Below, piece after piece: positions 16,522 to 26,843 of a stretch of 64,000 nt of DNA (position 1 is its first letter; every line of letters starts with the position of its first letter). Under the pieces are notes generated by a model, which was given only the letters and a program-made list of their open reading frames with translations, was not told the DNA's origin and did no database searches. Location of the stretch: the NCBI GenBank assembly GCA_021772775.1, contig JAJFLH010000031.1:1-64000 (forward strand), given 5' to 3'. Source of the stretch: Mariprofundus sp. Lineage in GTDB: Bacteria; Pseudomonadota; Zetaproteobacteria; Mariprofundales; Mariprofundaceae. The position numbers and the translations under genes were made by a program.

Positions 16522-18219
16522 ATGAGTTCCTCTCGATTGGGTGATATTTTACTTAAACATAAGCTTATTAATCGAGAACAGTTGGATCTGGTCATGCGTG
16601 AATCAAAACTGCACGGGGAGACCATGACAACGCAGTTGGTTCGTCAGAATATCATGACGGATCTTGAGTTAGTGAAATTTATGGCGCGTTCATTTGGTTG
16701 CCCGGTCATTGATCTGGACAAGGTCGAAATAGAGGCAGATATCATCAATATCCCTGTTGATGTGCTGCGTAAAAACATGGTTTTGCCACTAAAAAGGATA
16801 GGTAATGTTCTTAAACTGGCTGTCATTGATCCATACAACATTAATGGTCTGGATGAAATTTCATTCATAAGTGGCTGTAAAATAGATGTAATTATTGCTG
16901 ATGAAAAACAGATAAGCAGAAAGATTGATGAATTGAATGATAATGATTCACACCTACAGCAGGTGATGGCTGACCTTGGTGCGATGGATGTGGAAGTGGT
17001 GGACACGCGCGAGGAGGATATTGATGAATATTCTCTTTCGGCAGAAATTGAAGCTGCTCCTGTAGTTAAACTGGTTAACCTAATTTTGATGGATGCCATT
17101 AAACGTGGCGCTTCAGATATTCATATAGAACCGTATGAGAAAGTGTTACGTGTGCGTTATCGTATCGATGGTGTTTTGCATGAAATCATGCGGCCCAATA
17201 TGAAAATGCGTGATGCGATTGTGTCACGTTTGAAAATCCTAGCTCGGTTGGATATTTCAGAACGACGTTTGCCGCAGGATGGACGCATTAAATTGCGTTT
17301 ATCACGCGCCAAAACGGTTGATTTTCGTTTGTCAGTTTTGCCCACGCTGTTCGGTGAAAAAGTGGTCATGCGTCTGCTTGATCCATCGAGTCTGCAGTTG
17401 GATATGACCAAGTTGGGCTATGATCCACAATCATTGATATGGTTAAAAGATGCGATTCACCAACCTTATGGCATGGTATTGGTGACCGGGCCAACAGGTT
17501 CAGGCAAGACGGTTAGTTTGTACTCTGCCGTGTCAGAACTGAATCAACCCGGCGTTAATATCTCAACGGCTGAAGATCCTGTTGAATTTAATTTTATGGG
17601 CATCAATCAGGTCAATGTACAAGCTGACATCGGTTTGGATTTTCCGGCTACACTGCGTTCATTCATGCGGCAGGATCCAGATGTGATCTTAATTGGTGAA
17701 ATACGCGATCATGATACAGCTGCCATTGGTATCAAAGCTGCACTCACTGGTCATATGGTATTGGCAACCCTGCATACCAACGATGCGCCTTCAACGATGA
17801 CGCGTTTGGTGAATATGGGGATTGAATCCTTTTTGGTTGGCTCCGCAATTAATCTGATTTCGGCCCAGCGTCTGGCACGTCGTATTTGTTCGGATTGTAA
17901 AATGGATTTACACATTCCAGCGGCCGCTCTGCTTGATGCTGGTGTACTTGAAACGGACTTGGCTGATTTTAAAACGATGATCGGTAAGGGGTGCCAAACC
18001 TGCAGTGGAACGGGTTACAAAGGGCGAACAGGAATTTATCAGGTGATGCCTGTTTTTGATGAAATACGTGAAGCCGTTTATGCGGGTGCTAACTCAGATG
18101 AAATAAGTGCGATTGCCGTCAGCAAAGGTGTGAAGACATTACGCATGGCAGCTTTGGAAAAAGTAAAAGCAGGTGAGATCTCTTTAGAAGAGTGTTTACG
18201 CGTTACGGTGGCGAACTGA
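16522..18219 (+). CDS. pilB: Type IV pilus assembly ATPase PilB
   Basis: 565 residues from ATG 16522; the frame is open from 16507 but the ribosome site fits the ATG. The N-terminal GspE domain is followed by the ATPase core with Walker A GPTGSGKT at about 323-330. The Asp box TAEDPVEFN, Walker B-type VILIGEIRD and the His box LATLHTNDA are intact. A tetracysteine zinc motif (CSDCKMD and CQTCSGTGY) is present. It powers pilus extension from the cytoplasmic face of the inner membrane. The gene heads a pilB-pilC-pilS-pilR-pilD run. Confidence 0.97.
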   Translation: MSSSRLGDILLKHKLINREQLDLVMRESKLHGETMTTQLVRQNIMTDLELVKFMARSFGCPVIDLDKVEIEADIINIPVDVLRKNMVLPLKRIGNVLKLAVIDPYNINGLDEISFISGCKIDVIIADEKQISRKIDELNDNDSHLQQVMADLGAMDVEVVDTREEDIDEYSLSAEIEAAPVVKLVNLILMDAIKRGASDIHIEPYEKVLRVRYRIDGVLHEIMRPNMKMRDAIVSRLKILARLDISERRLPQDGRIKLRLSRAKTVDFRLSVLPTLFGEKVVMRLLDPSSLQLDMTKLGYDPQSLIWLKDAIHQPYGMVLVTGPTGSGKTVSLYSAVSELNQPGVNISTAEDPVEFNFMGINQVNVQADIGLDFPATLRSFMRQDPDVILIGEIRDHDTAAIGIKAALTGHMVLATLHTNDAPSTMTRLVNMGIESFLVGSAINLISAQRLARRICSDCKMDLHIPAAALLDAGVLETDLADFKTMIGKGCQTCSGTGYKGRTGIYQVMPVFDEIREAVYAGANSDEISAIAVSKGVKTLRMAALEKVKAGEISLEECLRVTVAN

Positions 18220-18270
18220 TGCTGATAATCGACAGCATGAATAATGGTGATGAGATATGGAATTAATCTG

Positions 18271-19464
18271 ATGGCAATATTTATTTGGACTGCAAAAAAC
18301 AAACAGGGAATGGCCGAAAGTGGTGAGATTGAAGCCACCAACCGTGAAATTGCAACGGCAATTATACGGCGTAAAGGCTTGCTGGATGTCAAAGTTAAAA
18401 AGAAACCTGTTGAGATCGTGCTGTTCCCAGAAAAGGTTGATGACAAAGATATCTCTGTCTTCTTTCGGCAGCTCTCCACTATGATCAATGCTGGTCTGCC
18501 GCTGGTGCAATGCTTTGAATTGGCGGAGCGTGGTGCAGAAAAAAAAGCCATGATCAAGTTACTCAAAGATGTACGTCAAAACCTTGAGGGTGGTAATCCG
18601 TTGGGTGAAACCATGCGCAAGTTTCCGGATGAGTTTGATCGATTGACCTGTGCTTTGATTGAGGCTGGTGAGCAGGGTGGTATTCTCGATACCATTCTGT
18701 TGCGTCTATGCATTTATAAAGAGAAAGCACTCAGTCTCAAAGCCAAGATTAAATCGGCCATGGTTTATCCCATCGCGATTCTGGTTGTCTCATTTATCGT
18801 GACATCGATTTTAATGATTTTTGTTATTCCAATTTTCAGCGAAATGTTTTCCGACCTTGGTGGTGAGCTTCCCCTTCCTACCCAGGTCGCCATGTCGATC
18901 TCTGACGTGTTCGTGGAGTTTTGGTATCTTATTATTGGTGCGCCAATCTTAGTGGTTTTTGCGATCAAATCGTTATATCAAACGACCGATGGCCGTTATC
19001 AACTCGATAAGTTGCTATTGGCGCTACCTGTGCTTGGCGATGTATTACGCAAAGCATCCGTTGCGCGCTTTTGTCGCACCTTTTCAACCTTAACTGCTGC
19101 TGGGGTACCTATTCTGGAAGCACTCGACACTGTGGCTGAAACGTCTGGAAACGTGGTGATTGAGAAAGTGATTCTCTCTTCCAAAGAGTCAATCTCTCAG
19201 GGTCAAACGCTGACCGCACCATTAGAAGCGAGTAAAATATTCCCTCTGATGGTGACTCAAATGATCTCTATAGGTGAGCAGACAGGTAGCATGGAAGATA
19301 TGCTGGGCAAAATTGCTGATTTTTATGAAGAAGAGGTCGATACTGCGGTGAATAATATGCAACAATTGATGGAGCCGCTAATTATGGCTTTTCTTGGTGT
19401 AGTCATTGGTGGTCTGGTGGTTTCTATGTATCTGCCTATTTTCCAGATGGCTTCGCTCGTCTGA
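18271..19464 (+). CDS. pilC: Type IV pilus inner-membrane platform protein PilC
   Basis: 397 residues from ATG 18271, the start that matches the family's MAxFxW opening; the frame is open from 18244. Two GspF domains are visible, with FFRQLSTMINAGLPLVQC and FCRTFSTLTAAGVPILEAL. Three long membrane helices are present, one ending the protein (MAFLGVVIGGLVVSMYLPIF). PilC anchors the PilB motor and pilin assembly in the inner membrane. It follows pilB by 51 bases. Confidence 0.97.
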   Translation: MAIFIWTAKNKQGMAESGEIEATNREIATAIIRRKGLLDVKVKKKPVEIVLFPEKVDDKDISVFFRQLSTMINAGLPLVQCFELAERGAEKKAMIKLLKDVRQNLEGGNPLGETMRKFPDEFDRLTCALIEAGEQGGILDTILLRLCIYKEKALSLKAKIKSAMVYPIAILVVSFIVTSILMIFVIPIFSEMFSDLGGELPLPTQVAMSISDVFVEFWYLIIGAPILVVFAIKSLYQTTDGRYQLDKLLLALPVLGDVLRKASVARFCRTFSTLTAAGVPILEALDTVAETSGNVVIEKVILSSKESISQGQTLTAPLEASKIFPLMVTQMISIGEQTGSMEDMLGKIADFYEEEVDTAVNNMQQLMEPLIMAFLGVVIGGLVVSMYLPIFQMASLV

Positions 19465-19521
19465 TCGTAATCTATTACGCTATGGTCTCGCCAAGCGCTT
19501 TATGACTTTCCGTAATCACTG

Positions 19522-21090
19522 ATGTCTGATGGCGTTGCTAAATCTATGCTGCAGATAATGCTATTGCGTCTGTTGGCCGCTGTTGCAATCGCATCTGTGA
19601 TAGCAATTTGGTTCTACCCTATGTCCGACCCGATTCAGCAAACCTTGATGATTACTGCCGGCATTGTCTGTCTGCTGTTTCTATCATTGCAGTCGGCTCT
19701 TAGCTTTTCAGAGCTTTCACTCGTGAGTCAGCGGGGCATCCAGTATGCCTCCGATGCTATTGCTGCAACGCTTTTGATTCTTGCCTCCGGAGGCATATTA
19801 AGCCCATTCGCTTTTTTACTTGGCCTGATCGTGATTGCTTCAGGAACCCATGCTCAGCGAGTGTTACCTTTACTGATTACTGCTTTGACATGTATGGGCT
19901 ATTTGGTAGCTGTGTATGGTGAACTGTGGCTGATGCATGGCAGTGCTTTAACGGCACAACAGGCTCTGCAAGTACTCTTGCAGGTCTCTGCACTGATGCT
20001 GGTGGGTGGAGTGATGGCATTTATTGCCCGGCGCCATGCGAGTTTAAGCGCCAGCAGTGATCAAGCGCTGCGTCAACATAAGAAGCTCAAAGATCTGCAT
20101 GATAGAATTATGGCCGAGATGCGTGAAGGGGTGATTCTGCTGGATCAGCAGCTGAACTATATTGATATGAATATAGCCGCCACCGTCTTACTGAAACGGG
20201 ATCCGCTCGACTCACTGCTGTTGTTTGCACCCTTAGCTCAGTTTTTTCATCAGGTGCGTGAGCAAGGTTCAGCATCGCATGCATTTCAGTGTGAATATAG
20301 CAGTCAGAAACAGACACTGCTGCTGGCAGTACGGCGTCTATCTGCTGAGGAGCAGGCGATCTGGCTGTTAACTGTTGTGGATATCAGTGAAGTGAGACAA
20401 CTTGAAGAGCAGTTGATTCAACAGGAAAAAATGGCAGTACTGGGGCAGATGGCGGCGATGCTGGCGCATGAAATACGCAATCCGATTCAGACCATGACCT
20501 ACGGCCTGGAAATTATGGCCAAGAACCCTGACAGTGTTGTTGAGATGCAAAGTATATTTCATGATGAGATGTTACGTCTGAATCGACTGGTGAATACCAT
20601 GTTACAATACTCTAAACCATTGCATGCATCTGATGCTCTAAGCTTTATGCCCGAGTTGATTAAAGCCTCATTGCAGCAGGTTGATTCACAACATCGAAAT
20701 GAGGTTATATGGGACTGTCAGGTGAATGAGTTATACCTTGATGGCGACCATTTCCGTTTGGTGTTGGATAATCTTTTGTCTAATGCTCTGAAAAATCGTT
20801 CTGATCAAGATAGTCAGATAGGGCTTAAATTGAGTGCTGATGAAAACCGTTGGATCTTGGAAGTGAGCAATACCGGGGAGATAGAGCCTTCAGTACGCGA
20901 GCAGCTATTTGAGCCCTTTATCAGTGGATATGCTTCTGGAGTAGGGCTGGGTTTGGCGATTGTGCAACAGGTCTGTACGGCCAATAATTGGTTAGTCGAT
21001 ATGAATGCAGATACAGGTGTGATTTGTTGTTCTGTTCGTGGAGCTTTGCATGAGGATCATGAGATGATGAACGGTGTGGAGGGAGGCTGA
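19522..21090 (+). CDS. pilS: PilS-like sensor histidine kinase
   Basis: 522 residues from ATG 19522. About six N-terminal membrane helices (to ~165) are followed by a PAS-like segment around 195-290. HisKA has H316 in MLAHEIRNP, and the HATPase has NLLSNALKN and GLGLAIVQQV. This is the PilS layout, in which membrane pilin levels tune phosphorylation of PilR. It ends two bases before pilR. The ATPase G1 box is divergent (EVSNTGEIEPS), but such variants occur in this group. Confidence 0.92.
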   Translation: MSDGVAKSMLQIMLLRLLAAVAIASVIAIWFYPMSDPIQQTLMITAGIVCLLFLSLQSALSFSELSLVSQRGIQYASDAIAATLLILASGGILSPFAFLLGLIVIASGTHAQRVLPLLITALTCMGYLVAVYGELWLMHGSALTAQQALQVLLQVSALMLVGGVMAFIARRHASLSASSDQALRQHKKLKDLHDRIMAEMREGVILLDQQLNYIDMNIAATVLLKRDPLDSLLLFAPLAQFFHQVREQGSASHAFQCEYSSQKQTLLLAVRRLSAEEQAIWLLTVVDISEVRQLEEQLIQQEKMAVLGQMAAMLAHEIRNPIQTMTYGLEIMAKNPDSVVEMQSIFHDEMLRLNRLVNTMLQYSKPLHASDALSFMPELIKASLQQVDSQHRNEVIWDCQVNELYLDGDHFRLVLDNLLSNALKNRSDQDSQIGLKLSADENRWILEVSNTGEIEPSVREQLFEPFISGYASGVGLGLAIVQQVCTANNWLVDMNADTGVICCSVRGALHEDHEMMNGVEGG

Positions 21091-21092
21091 GC

Positions 21093-22466
21093 ATGGCTGA
21101 GATTTTGCTGGTAGAGGATGAGGCTAATGCGCGTAAAGTATTGTCGCTGGGGCTGGAATTGCAGGGGCACCAGATCACGGCCTGCGGATCATCGATAGAA
21201 GCCGAGCAGCTGCTTAAGAAGCAGCCCTTTGATGTGGTATTAACAGATCTGCGTATGCAGGGGCGTGATGCGGGTTTGGATGTCATCACCGCCAGTCGAA
21301 GTATTCAACCATATGCCAAAGTGCTGTTGCTCACAGCATATGCCAGTGCAGAGACAGCTGTTTTGGCGATGAAAGAGGGAGCCTTTGATTATTTAACCAA
21401 GCCGGTATCCGTCGAAGAACTGGCTGCTGCGGTGGAGAGAGCTCTATTTGAAGTCGGGTCTCTTGCCGCTGAAGTAAAGGGCGCTGTGACTGCTACTGAT
21501 TTAAATGCAGATAGTGAGACGTTGATCGGCGATTCACTGCCAATGCAGCGGGTACGTCAGCGTCTGGATAGGGCTGCCAAATCTGAGTTCACGATACTTG
21601 TTTCTGGCGAGTCAGGCACCGGTAAAGAGTTGGCGGCTCGATTTGTACATGCGCATTCGCCACGCGCTAAGGGGCAATTTGTTCCCGTACATTGCGGTGC
21701 TATTCCTGAGGGACTATTTGAATCGGAGCTCTTTGGGCACCGTAAAGGCTCATTTACAGGTGCCGAGTTTGATCGTCAGGGATTGATTGAATCTGCTTGT
21801 GGCGGCACACTCTTTTTGGATGAAGTCGGAGAGTTGCCGGCTTCGGTACAGGTGAAGTTGCTTAGGGCTCTGCAGGAAAAGAGGATTCGTCGTGTCGGTG
21901 ATGACCAGGAGCGCGATGTTGATCTGCGTGTGATTGCTGCAACCAATCGGGATCTGGAGTCCGAGGTGGAACAAGGGCGCTTCCGCGAAGATCTGTTTTT
22001 TCGCCTCAATGTGGTACCTGTTCATATGCCAGCACTTCGACAGCGCAGTGAAGACATTCCTCTGTTAGCCAAGCGAATTGTACGTCAATGTAGTGCAGGA
22101 AAGGTTCGATTGGATGAGAGATGTTTACCCTATTTAAGCAAACTTCCTTTTATGGGCAATGTACGTGAGCTGGAAAATTTAATGCAGAGAATGCTGGCTC
22201 TCTCCGATGGTGGGGACCTTGATATTGCTCTGCTGGATGAAATGTATTCAGGTGTTCATAGTCAGCCATCTATTTCATTGAGTAGTATGCAGGCGCAGGG
22301 TGATAGTCTGGATAGTTTAATGGCAGCAACTGAGCAGCAATTGATTGATGAGGCACTGGCTAAAACCGGTGGTAATATTACCAGGGCGGCCAGTGAGTTA
22401 GGTATCAGCTTTCGCTCCCTGCGTTATCGTTTAAAGAAACCGGCACAAGCAGAGGATGAAGCATAA
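21093..22466 (+). CDS. pilR: Sigma-54-dependent response regulator PilR
   Basis: 457 residues from ATG 21093. The receiver domain has D52 in VVLTDLRMQG and a conserved K in DYLTKP. The sigma-54 activator AAA domain carries Walker A GESGTGKE, the sigma-54 contact loop GSFTGAEF and Walker B GGTLFLDEVGEL. A Fis-type helix-turn-helix is at the C-terminus (NITRAASELGISFRSLRYRL). It should activate sigma-54 promoters, classically that of the major pilin. No pilin gene is present in this window, so its target lies elsewhere. Its stop overlaps the pilD start. Confidence 0.95.
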   Translation: MAEILLVEDEANARKVLSLGLELQGHQITACGSSIEAEQLLKKQPFDVVLTDLRMQGRDAGLDVITASRSIQPYAKVLLLTAYASAETAVLAMKEGAFDYLTKPVSVEELAAAVERALFEVGSLAAEVKGAVTATDLNADSETLIGDSLPMQRVRQRLDRAAKSEFTILVSGESGTGKELAARFVHAHSPRAKGQFVPVHCGAIPEGLFESELFGHRKGSFTGAEFDRQGLIESACGGTLFLDEVGELPASVQVKLLRALQEKRIRRVGDDQERDVDLRVIAATNRDLESEVEQGRFREDLFFRLNVVPVHMPALRQRSEDIPLLAKRIVRQCSAGKVRLDERCLPYLSKLPFMGNVRELENLMQRMLALSDGGDLDIALLDEMYSGVHSQPSISLSSMQAQGDSLDSLMAATEQQLIDEALAKTGGNITRAASELGISFRSLRYRLKKPAQAEDEA

Positions 22467-23239
22467 TGGGAATCGAGTTAGTTATATTGATCGGAATCGT
22501 GGGGGCAATTGTTGGTAGTTTTGCCAATGTCTGTGTGCACCGTATCCCGCGTGGCGAGTCCATTGCATTTCCGGGTAGTCATTGTCCGCACTGTAATCAT
22601 GCTATTGCAATCTATGATAATATTCCTCTGTTATCATGGTTGATACTGAAGGGAAAGTGTCGCCACTGTAGTCATGCTATTGCCTGGCGTTATCCTGTTA
22701 TGGAGCTGGTGATGGGCCTTAGTTCAGCCGCTTTAGCCTCTCATTATGGCCTCACCCCAGAACTGTTACCCGCACTTAGCCTGTTCTTCCTATTATGGGT
22801 GTTAAGTGTGATAGATCTGGAAACATATCTGTTACCCAATGTTTTGACCTATCAGGGTATTGTGATTGGCTTTCTTTTCTCATATTGGTTGGGTGATTGG
22901 CAATCGTCACTGATTGGAATCATCGCTGGATACAGCCTATTCTGGTTGGTGGCTCGGCTGTTCTTGATGGTGACTGGGCGAGAAGGCATGGGCTATGGTG
23001 ATTTCAAGCTATTGGCTATGCTAGGGGCCTTTATGGGTTGGCAGGCTCTACCCTTCATTGTTCTTGCTTCATCGGTAGTGGGTACCGTTGTCGGTCTTAT
23101 CTTTCTTGTGCTGGCGAAGCGAGGTTTACGTGCAGAAATACCATTTGGGCCCTATTTGGCGATGGCAGGTATGATCTGGTTTGTTTGGGGTGACTCTATT
23201 CTCGGTTGGTATGTTCGATTTGGCGGCTTGAGCGCTTAA
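22466..23239 (+). CDS. pilD: Prepilin peptidase / N-methyltransferase PilD
   Basis: 257 residues from ATG 22466, overlapping the pilR stop. An N-terminal domain with the paired-cysteine motifs CPHCNHAI and CRHCSHAI carries the methyltransferase. The membrane protease has its two aspartates in VIDLETYLLPN and GYGDFKLLAMLGAF. It cleaves and methylates prepilins at the inner membrane. About seven membrane helices and a normal family length support full function. Confidence 0.96.
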   Translation: MGIELVILIGIVGAIVGSFANVCVHRIPRGESIAFPGSHCPHCNHAIAIYDNIPLLSWLILKGKCRHCSHAIAWRYPVMELVMGLSSAALASHYGLTPELLPALSLFFLLWVLSVIDLETYLLPNVLTYQGIVIGFLFSYWLGDWQSSLIGIIAGYSLFWLVARLFLMVTGREGMGYGDFKLLAMLGAFMGWQALPFIVLASSVVGTVVGLIFLVLAKRGLRAEIPFGPYLAMAGMIWFVWGDSILGWYVRFGGLSA

Positions 23240-23249
23240 AGACTCAACC

Positions 23250-23852
23250 ATGAGCATAAAAAGAGTCGGCCTGACAGGTGGTATCGGTAGTGGAAAGAGC
23301 AGTGTGGCTGCGATTTTTGCCAAGCTTGGTGCGCCGGTACTGGATCTGGATATGGTCGGACGCTCTGTTGTAGGGCCGGGTTCGGCAGGTTTAAATGCAC
23401 TCAGAGATAAATTTGGTGAGTTTATATTGGATAGTGATGGTTCATTAAATAGAGCCGCATTAGCACAGCACTGTTTTGCGGATGCTGGCGAAACGAACAA
23501 ACTGAATAGGATCTTGCACCCCTTAATTCGGCAGGCTGAAGATCAGTGGTTAGCCTTGCAGCAAGGGAGCTATGCCATCATTGAAGCATCGGTGTTGTTG
23601 GAGTCTGGTGGTGCTGATCGCATGGATGTAGTGCTTGTCATTTTGGCTGATACGGATCTAAGACGGAAACGTGTTCTGCTCAGAGGAGATCGAAACTGCC
23701 ACCAGTTTGATGCGATTGTCGATAGGCAATGCAGCGATGAACAACGTAAAAGCTCAGCTGATGTGATCCTTGAAAACAGCAGTGATTTAGAAGCTTTAAA
23801 GCAACAGGTTGATCTAATACACAAGCAGCTATTAAGGCGATTTAAGGATTGA
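23250..23852 (+). CDS. coaE: Dephospho-CoA kinase
   Basis: 200 residues from ATG 23250, ten bases after pilD. The P-loop GLTGGIGSGKSSV and the DLDMVGRSVV segment identify CoaE, which phosphorylates dephospho-CoA in the last step of coenzyme A synthesis. The pilD-coaE order is common in proteobacteria. A strong bidirectional terminator follows. Confidence 0.96.
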   Translation: MSIKRVGLTGGIGSGKSSVAAIFAKLGAPVLDLDMVGRSVVGPGSAGLNALRDKFGEFILDSDGSLNRAALAQHCFADAGETNKLNRILHPLIRQAEDQWLALQQGSYAIIEASVLLESGGADRMDVVLVILADTDLRRKRVLLRGDRNCHQFDAIVDRQCSDEQRKSSADVILENSSDLEALKQQVDLIHKQLLRRFKD

Positions 23853-23904
23853 CCTTCTCGTTGGCTAAACCTGAATAAACGCCTCGTATCTATTTATGCC
23901 AGTA

Positions 23905-23945
23905 ACAAAAAAGGCCCATCCACATCGTGGACAGGCCTTTTTGTT
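23905..23945. terminator. Bidirectional terminator between coaE and typA
   Basis: The arms AACAAAAAAGGCC and GGCCTTTTTGTT pair around CATCCACA/TGGA with T-runs on both strands. They serve the convergent coaE and typA genes. Confidence 0.85.
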
Positions 23946-23959
23946 AATCGTGTAGAGAC

Positions 23960-25774
23960 TTAGCTCTTCGGTGTGGCGCGTTTGCGTTCATTTTCTTTGA
24001 GCTTACGTTTACGCAGGCGAATCGATGTCGGAGTAATTTCAACCAACTCATCATCTGCGATGAATTCGATTGCACGCTCAAGGCTTAGCTTCATAGGTGG
24101 AATCAGGTCAATGGACTCATCTTTACCAGATGCACGTACGTTGGTCAGCTTCTTCTCTTTGATAGGGTTAACGGTCATATCAGAATCGCGGCTGTTGATA
24201 CCGATGATCATGCCTTCATACAGTTTCTGACCAGAACCGATAAACATCTTACCACGTTCCTGCAATTTCCACAGTGCGAAAGCAACAGACTCACCATTCT
24301 CCATCGAGATCAATACACCATTGGTACGGCCTGGAAGAGCACCGATATATGGGCCATAGGCATGGAATACATGATGCATGATGCCTGTACCACGGGTGTC
24401 AGTAAGGAATTCAGAGGTGTAACCAATCAGGCTACGGGTAGGGGACATGAACTCGATGCGAGTAGAGCCATCTTTATTGGTCTCCATAGAGGTCATTTCT
24501 GCGCCACGTTTGCCCAGTTTTTCGATCACAGAACCCTGATACTCAGCTTCAACATCAACAGTAACATGCTCGTATGGTTCTTGTTTAACACCATCAATGC
24601 TGCGAATAATTACTGTTGGGCGTGAAACGGCCATTTCGAAACCTTCACGACGCATGGTTTCCAACAGGATACCAATATGTAGCTCGCCACGACCAGATAT
24701 TTTATAAACATCGGCAGAGTCGGTCTCTTCAACGCGCATAGCCACATTGGTGCGGATTTCACGCATAAGGCGATCACGAATCTGACGTGTAGTGATCAAC
24801 TTACCTTCAGTACCAGCCAATGGAGAGTTATTTACATGCAGTTCCATCGACAGCGTCGGTTCATCCACGTGGATAACCGGTAGTGCAACTGGGACTTCCT
24901 TGCAAGCAATAGTCTCACCAATATTGATATGTTCGATGCCTGCAATAGCAACGATATCGCCAGCTTTAGCTTCCTCAATTTCAATGCGGTTGAGGCCAAG
25001 GAAACCAAGCAATTTGCTGACCTTATAGTTTTCTGTAGAAGAGTCGGCATGTACAACTGTGATTGTTTCACCAGTTTTAACGCGTCCATTGGCGATACGA
25101 CCAATCACGATACGGCCGATATATTCATCCCAGTCCAGTGTGGTAGCCAGCATCTGCAATGGTGCTTCAGGATCACCTTCAGGTGATTCAACGTGGTCGA
25201 TAATAGTATCAAACAGGCAGATCAGGTTGTCGGACTCTTCAGAGAGATCTAGCATGCCATAGCCGTTTTTAGCTGAAGCATAAACAACTGGGAATTCCAA
25301 CTGCTCATCAGTTGCGCCAAGGGAAGCAAACAGATCGAAGGTAAGGTCAACTACGGAATCCGGATCAGCGCCTTCACGGTCGATTTTGTTTACTACAACA
25401 ATTGGCTTCAGGCCAAGTGCCAATGCTTTTGAGGTAACAAATTTGGTCTGAGGCATCGGGCCTTCACGTGCATCAACCAACAGTACCACGCCATCAACCA
25501 TATTCAGGACACGTTCAACTTCGCCGCCGAAATCAGCATGGCCAGGTGTGTCGATGATGTTGATGTGCGTATCACCATAACGAATTGCTGTGTTTTTTGC
25601 AGTAATAGTAATGCCACGCTCTTTTTCAAGGTCATTGGAATCCATAACGCAGGTTTCCATATCAGCGCGGAGATTATCCATAGTACCTGACTGCTTCAGC
25701 AGTTCATCTACCAGTGTGGTTTTGCCATGGTCAACGTGGGCGATGATGGCAATGTTGCGTAATTTGCGGGACAT
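23960..25774 (-). CDS. typA: Ribosome-associated GTPase TypA/BipA
   Basis: 604 residues from ATG 25774, with an AGAGGT site upstream. The translation-factor GTPase motifs are intact: G1 AHVDHGKT, G2 region ERGITI, G3 DTPGHADFG and G4 NKIDRE. EF-G-like domains III and V and the BipA-specific C-terminal domain follow, ending in a basic tail. It binds 70S ribosomes and assists ribosome assembly and stress adaptation. It is monocistronic. Confidence 0.98.
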   Translation of the reverse strand: MSRKLRNIAIIAHVDHGKTTLVDELLKQSGTMDNLRADMETCVMDSNDLEKERGITITAKNTAIRYGDTHINIIDTPGHADFGGEVERVLNMVDGVVLLVDAREGPMPQTKFVTSKALALGLKPIVVVNKIDREGADPDSVVDLTFDLFASLGATDEQLEFPVVYASAKNGYGMLDLSEESDNLICLFDTIIDHVESPEGDPEAPLQMLATTLDWDEYIGRIVIGRIANGRVKTGETITVVHADSSTENYKVSKLLGFLGLNRIEIEEAKAGDIVAIAGIEHINIGETIACKEVPVALPVIHVDEPTLSMELHVNNSPLAGTEGKLITTRQIRDRLMREIRTNVAMRVEETDSADVYKISGRGELHIGILLETMRREGFEMAVSRPTVIIRSIDGVKQEPYEHVTVDVEAEYQGSVIEKLGKRGAEMTSMETNKDGSTRIEFMSPTRSLIGYTSEFLTDTRGTGIMHHVFHAYGPYIGALPGRTNGVLISMENGESVAFALWKLQERGKMFIGSGQKLYEGMIIGINSRDSDMTVNPIKEKKLTNVRASGKDESIDLIPPMKLSLERAIEFIADDELVEITPTSIRLRKRKLKENERKRATPKS

Positions 25775-26010
25775 ATATTATTACCTCTAATTCTAAGTGG
25801 CGCGCATAGTAGCGTTTCACGAGTCAGATGGAAGTAATAAGATTTTATAACTAAACAAGTTTTCACCGTAGAGGACGGAAAGGCACGCAATGGAAAAATA
25901 AAAAACAGTGGCAAATAGCCTGGGTAACGCGCGACGGAATAAAGCCTGATAGAAGCACGGAATTATGAATTACCTGACTTTGCGTATCTTTGCGGTGAAA
26001 AAAACAGTGA

Positions 26011-26760
26011 TTACGAAGGAAGCGTAAGGATTTCACAACCGGTTTCAGTCACAACCAGGGTGTGCTCGAATTGCGCGGATAGTGATTTATCACGTGTGAC
26101 AACGGTCCATTTGTCGCCCAGTAGTTTTACCGCTGCTTTACCAATGTTCACCATAGGTTCGATGGTGAAAACCATACCCGCTTTTAGTTTCAAACCGGTA
26201 TTTACTTTACCGTAGTGCAGTACCTGTGGATCTTCGTGGAACACTCGGCCAATGCCATGACCACAGTATTCACGCACCACCGACATTCGCTCGCCTTCGA
26301 CATAGCTTTGAATTGCATGACCAATATCGCCCAGAGTAGCGTCGGGACGCACCTGTGCGATGCCAAGCTCCAAAGCTTTACGTGCCACTTCAACTACTTT
26401 TTCAGTGCGAACTTTTGGTTTACCAACGTAAAAGGTTTTGCTCGTATCACCATGCCAGCCGCCCAGAATAGTGGTGACATCTACATTGATAATATCACCA
26501 TCTTTGAGTTTTTTATTACCAGGGATACCATGACAGACCACATGATTCACTGATGTACAGACTGATTTAGGGAAACCGTGATAATTAAGTGGGGCAGGGA
26601 TGCCACCAGCTTTGATGGTGAATTCGTGCACGAGGTCATTGATATCATCGGTTGTGATGCCAGCCTTAATATATGGCTCAATCATGACCAGTGTGTTGGC
26701 TGCATGCTGGCAAGCAGGCCGCATCGCCTCGATATCTTTCGCAGTTTTGATGCTAACCAT
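26011..26760 (-). CDS. map: Methionine aminopeptidase, type I
   Basis: 249 residues from ATG 26760 with AGGAGT six bases upstream; the frame extends 22 codons further without support. Family residues are present: the substrate His in NHVVCHGIP, metal ligands in INVDVTTILGGWHGDTS, HGIGRVFHEDP and FTIEPMVN, and a final Glu in QFEHTL. It removes N-terminal Met from new proteins. It is divergent from sixA with about 80 bases between the starts. Confidence 0.97.
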   Translation of the reverse strand: MVSIKTAKDIEAMRPACQHAANTLVMIEPYIKAGITTDDINDLVHEFTIKAGGIPAPLNYHGFPKSVCTSVNHVVCHGIPGNKKLKDGDIINVDVTTILGGWHGDTSKTFYVGKPKVRTEKVVEVARKALELGIAQVRPDATLGDIGHAIQSYVEGERMSVVREYCGHGIGRVFHEDPQVLHYGKVNTGLKLKAGMVFTIEPMVNIGKAAVKLLGDKWTVVTRDKSLSAQFEHTLVVTETGCEILTLPS

Positions 26761-26843
26761 GCCGACTCCTGAAAATATTAGTAGGGTGGGCGTATTCTGG
26801 CTTAATCTATGGCCTAGGTCATCCATTTGGATTGGAGGTGTTT

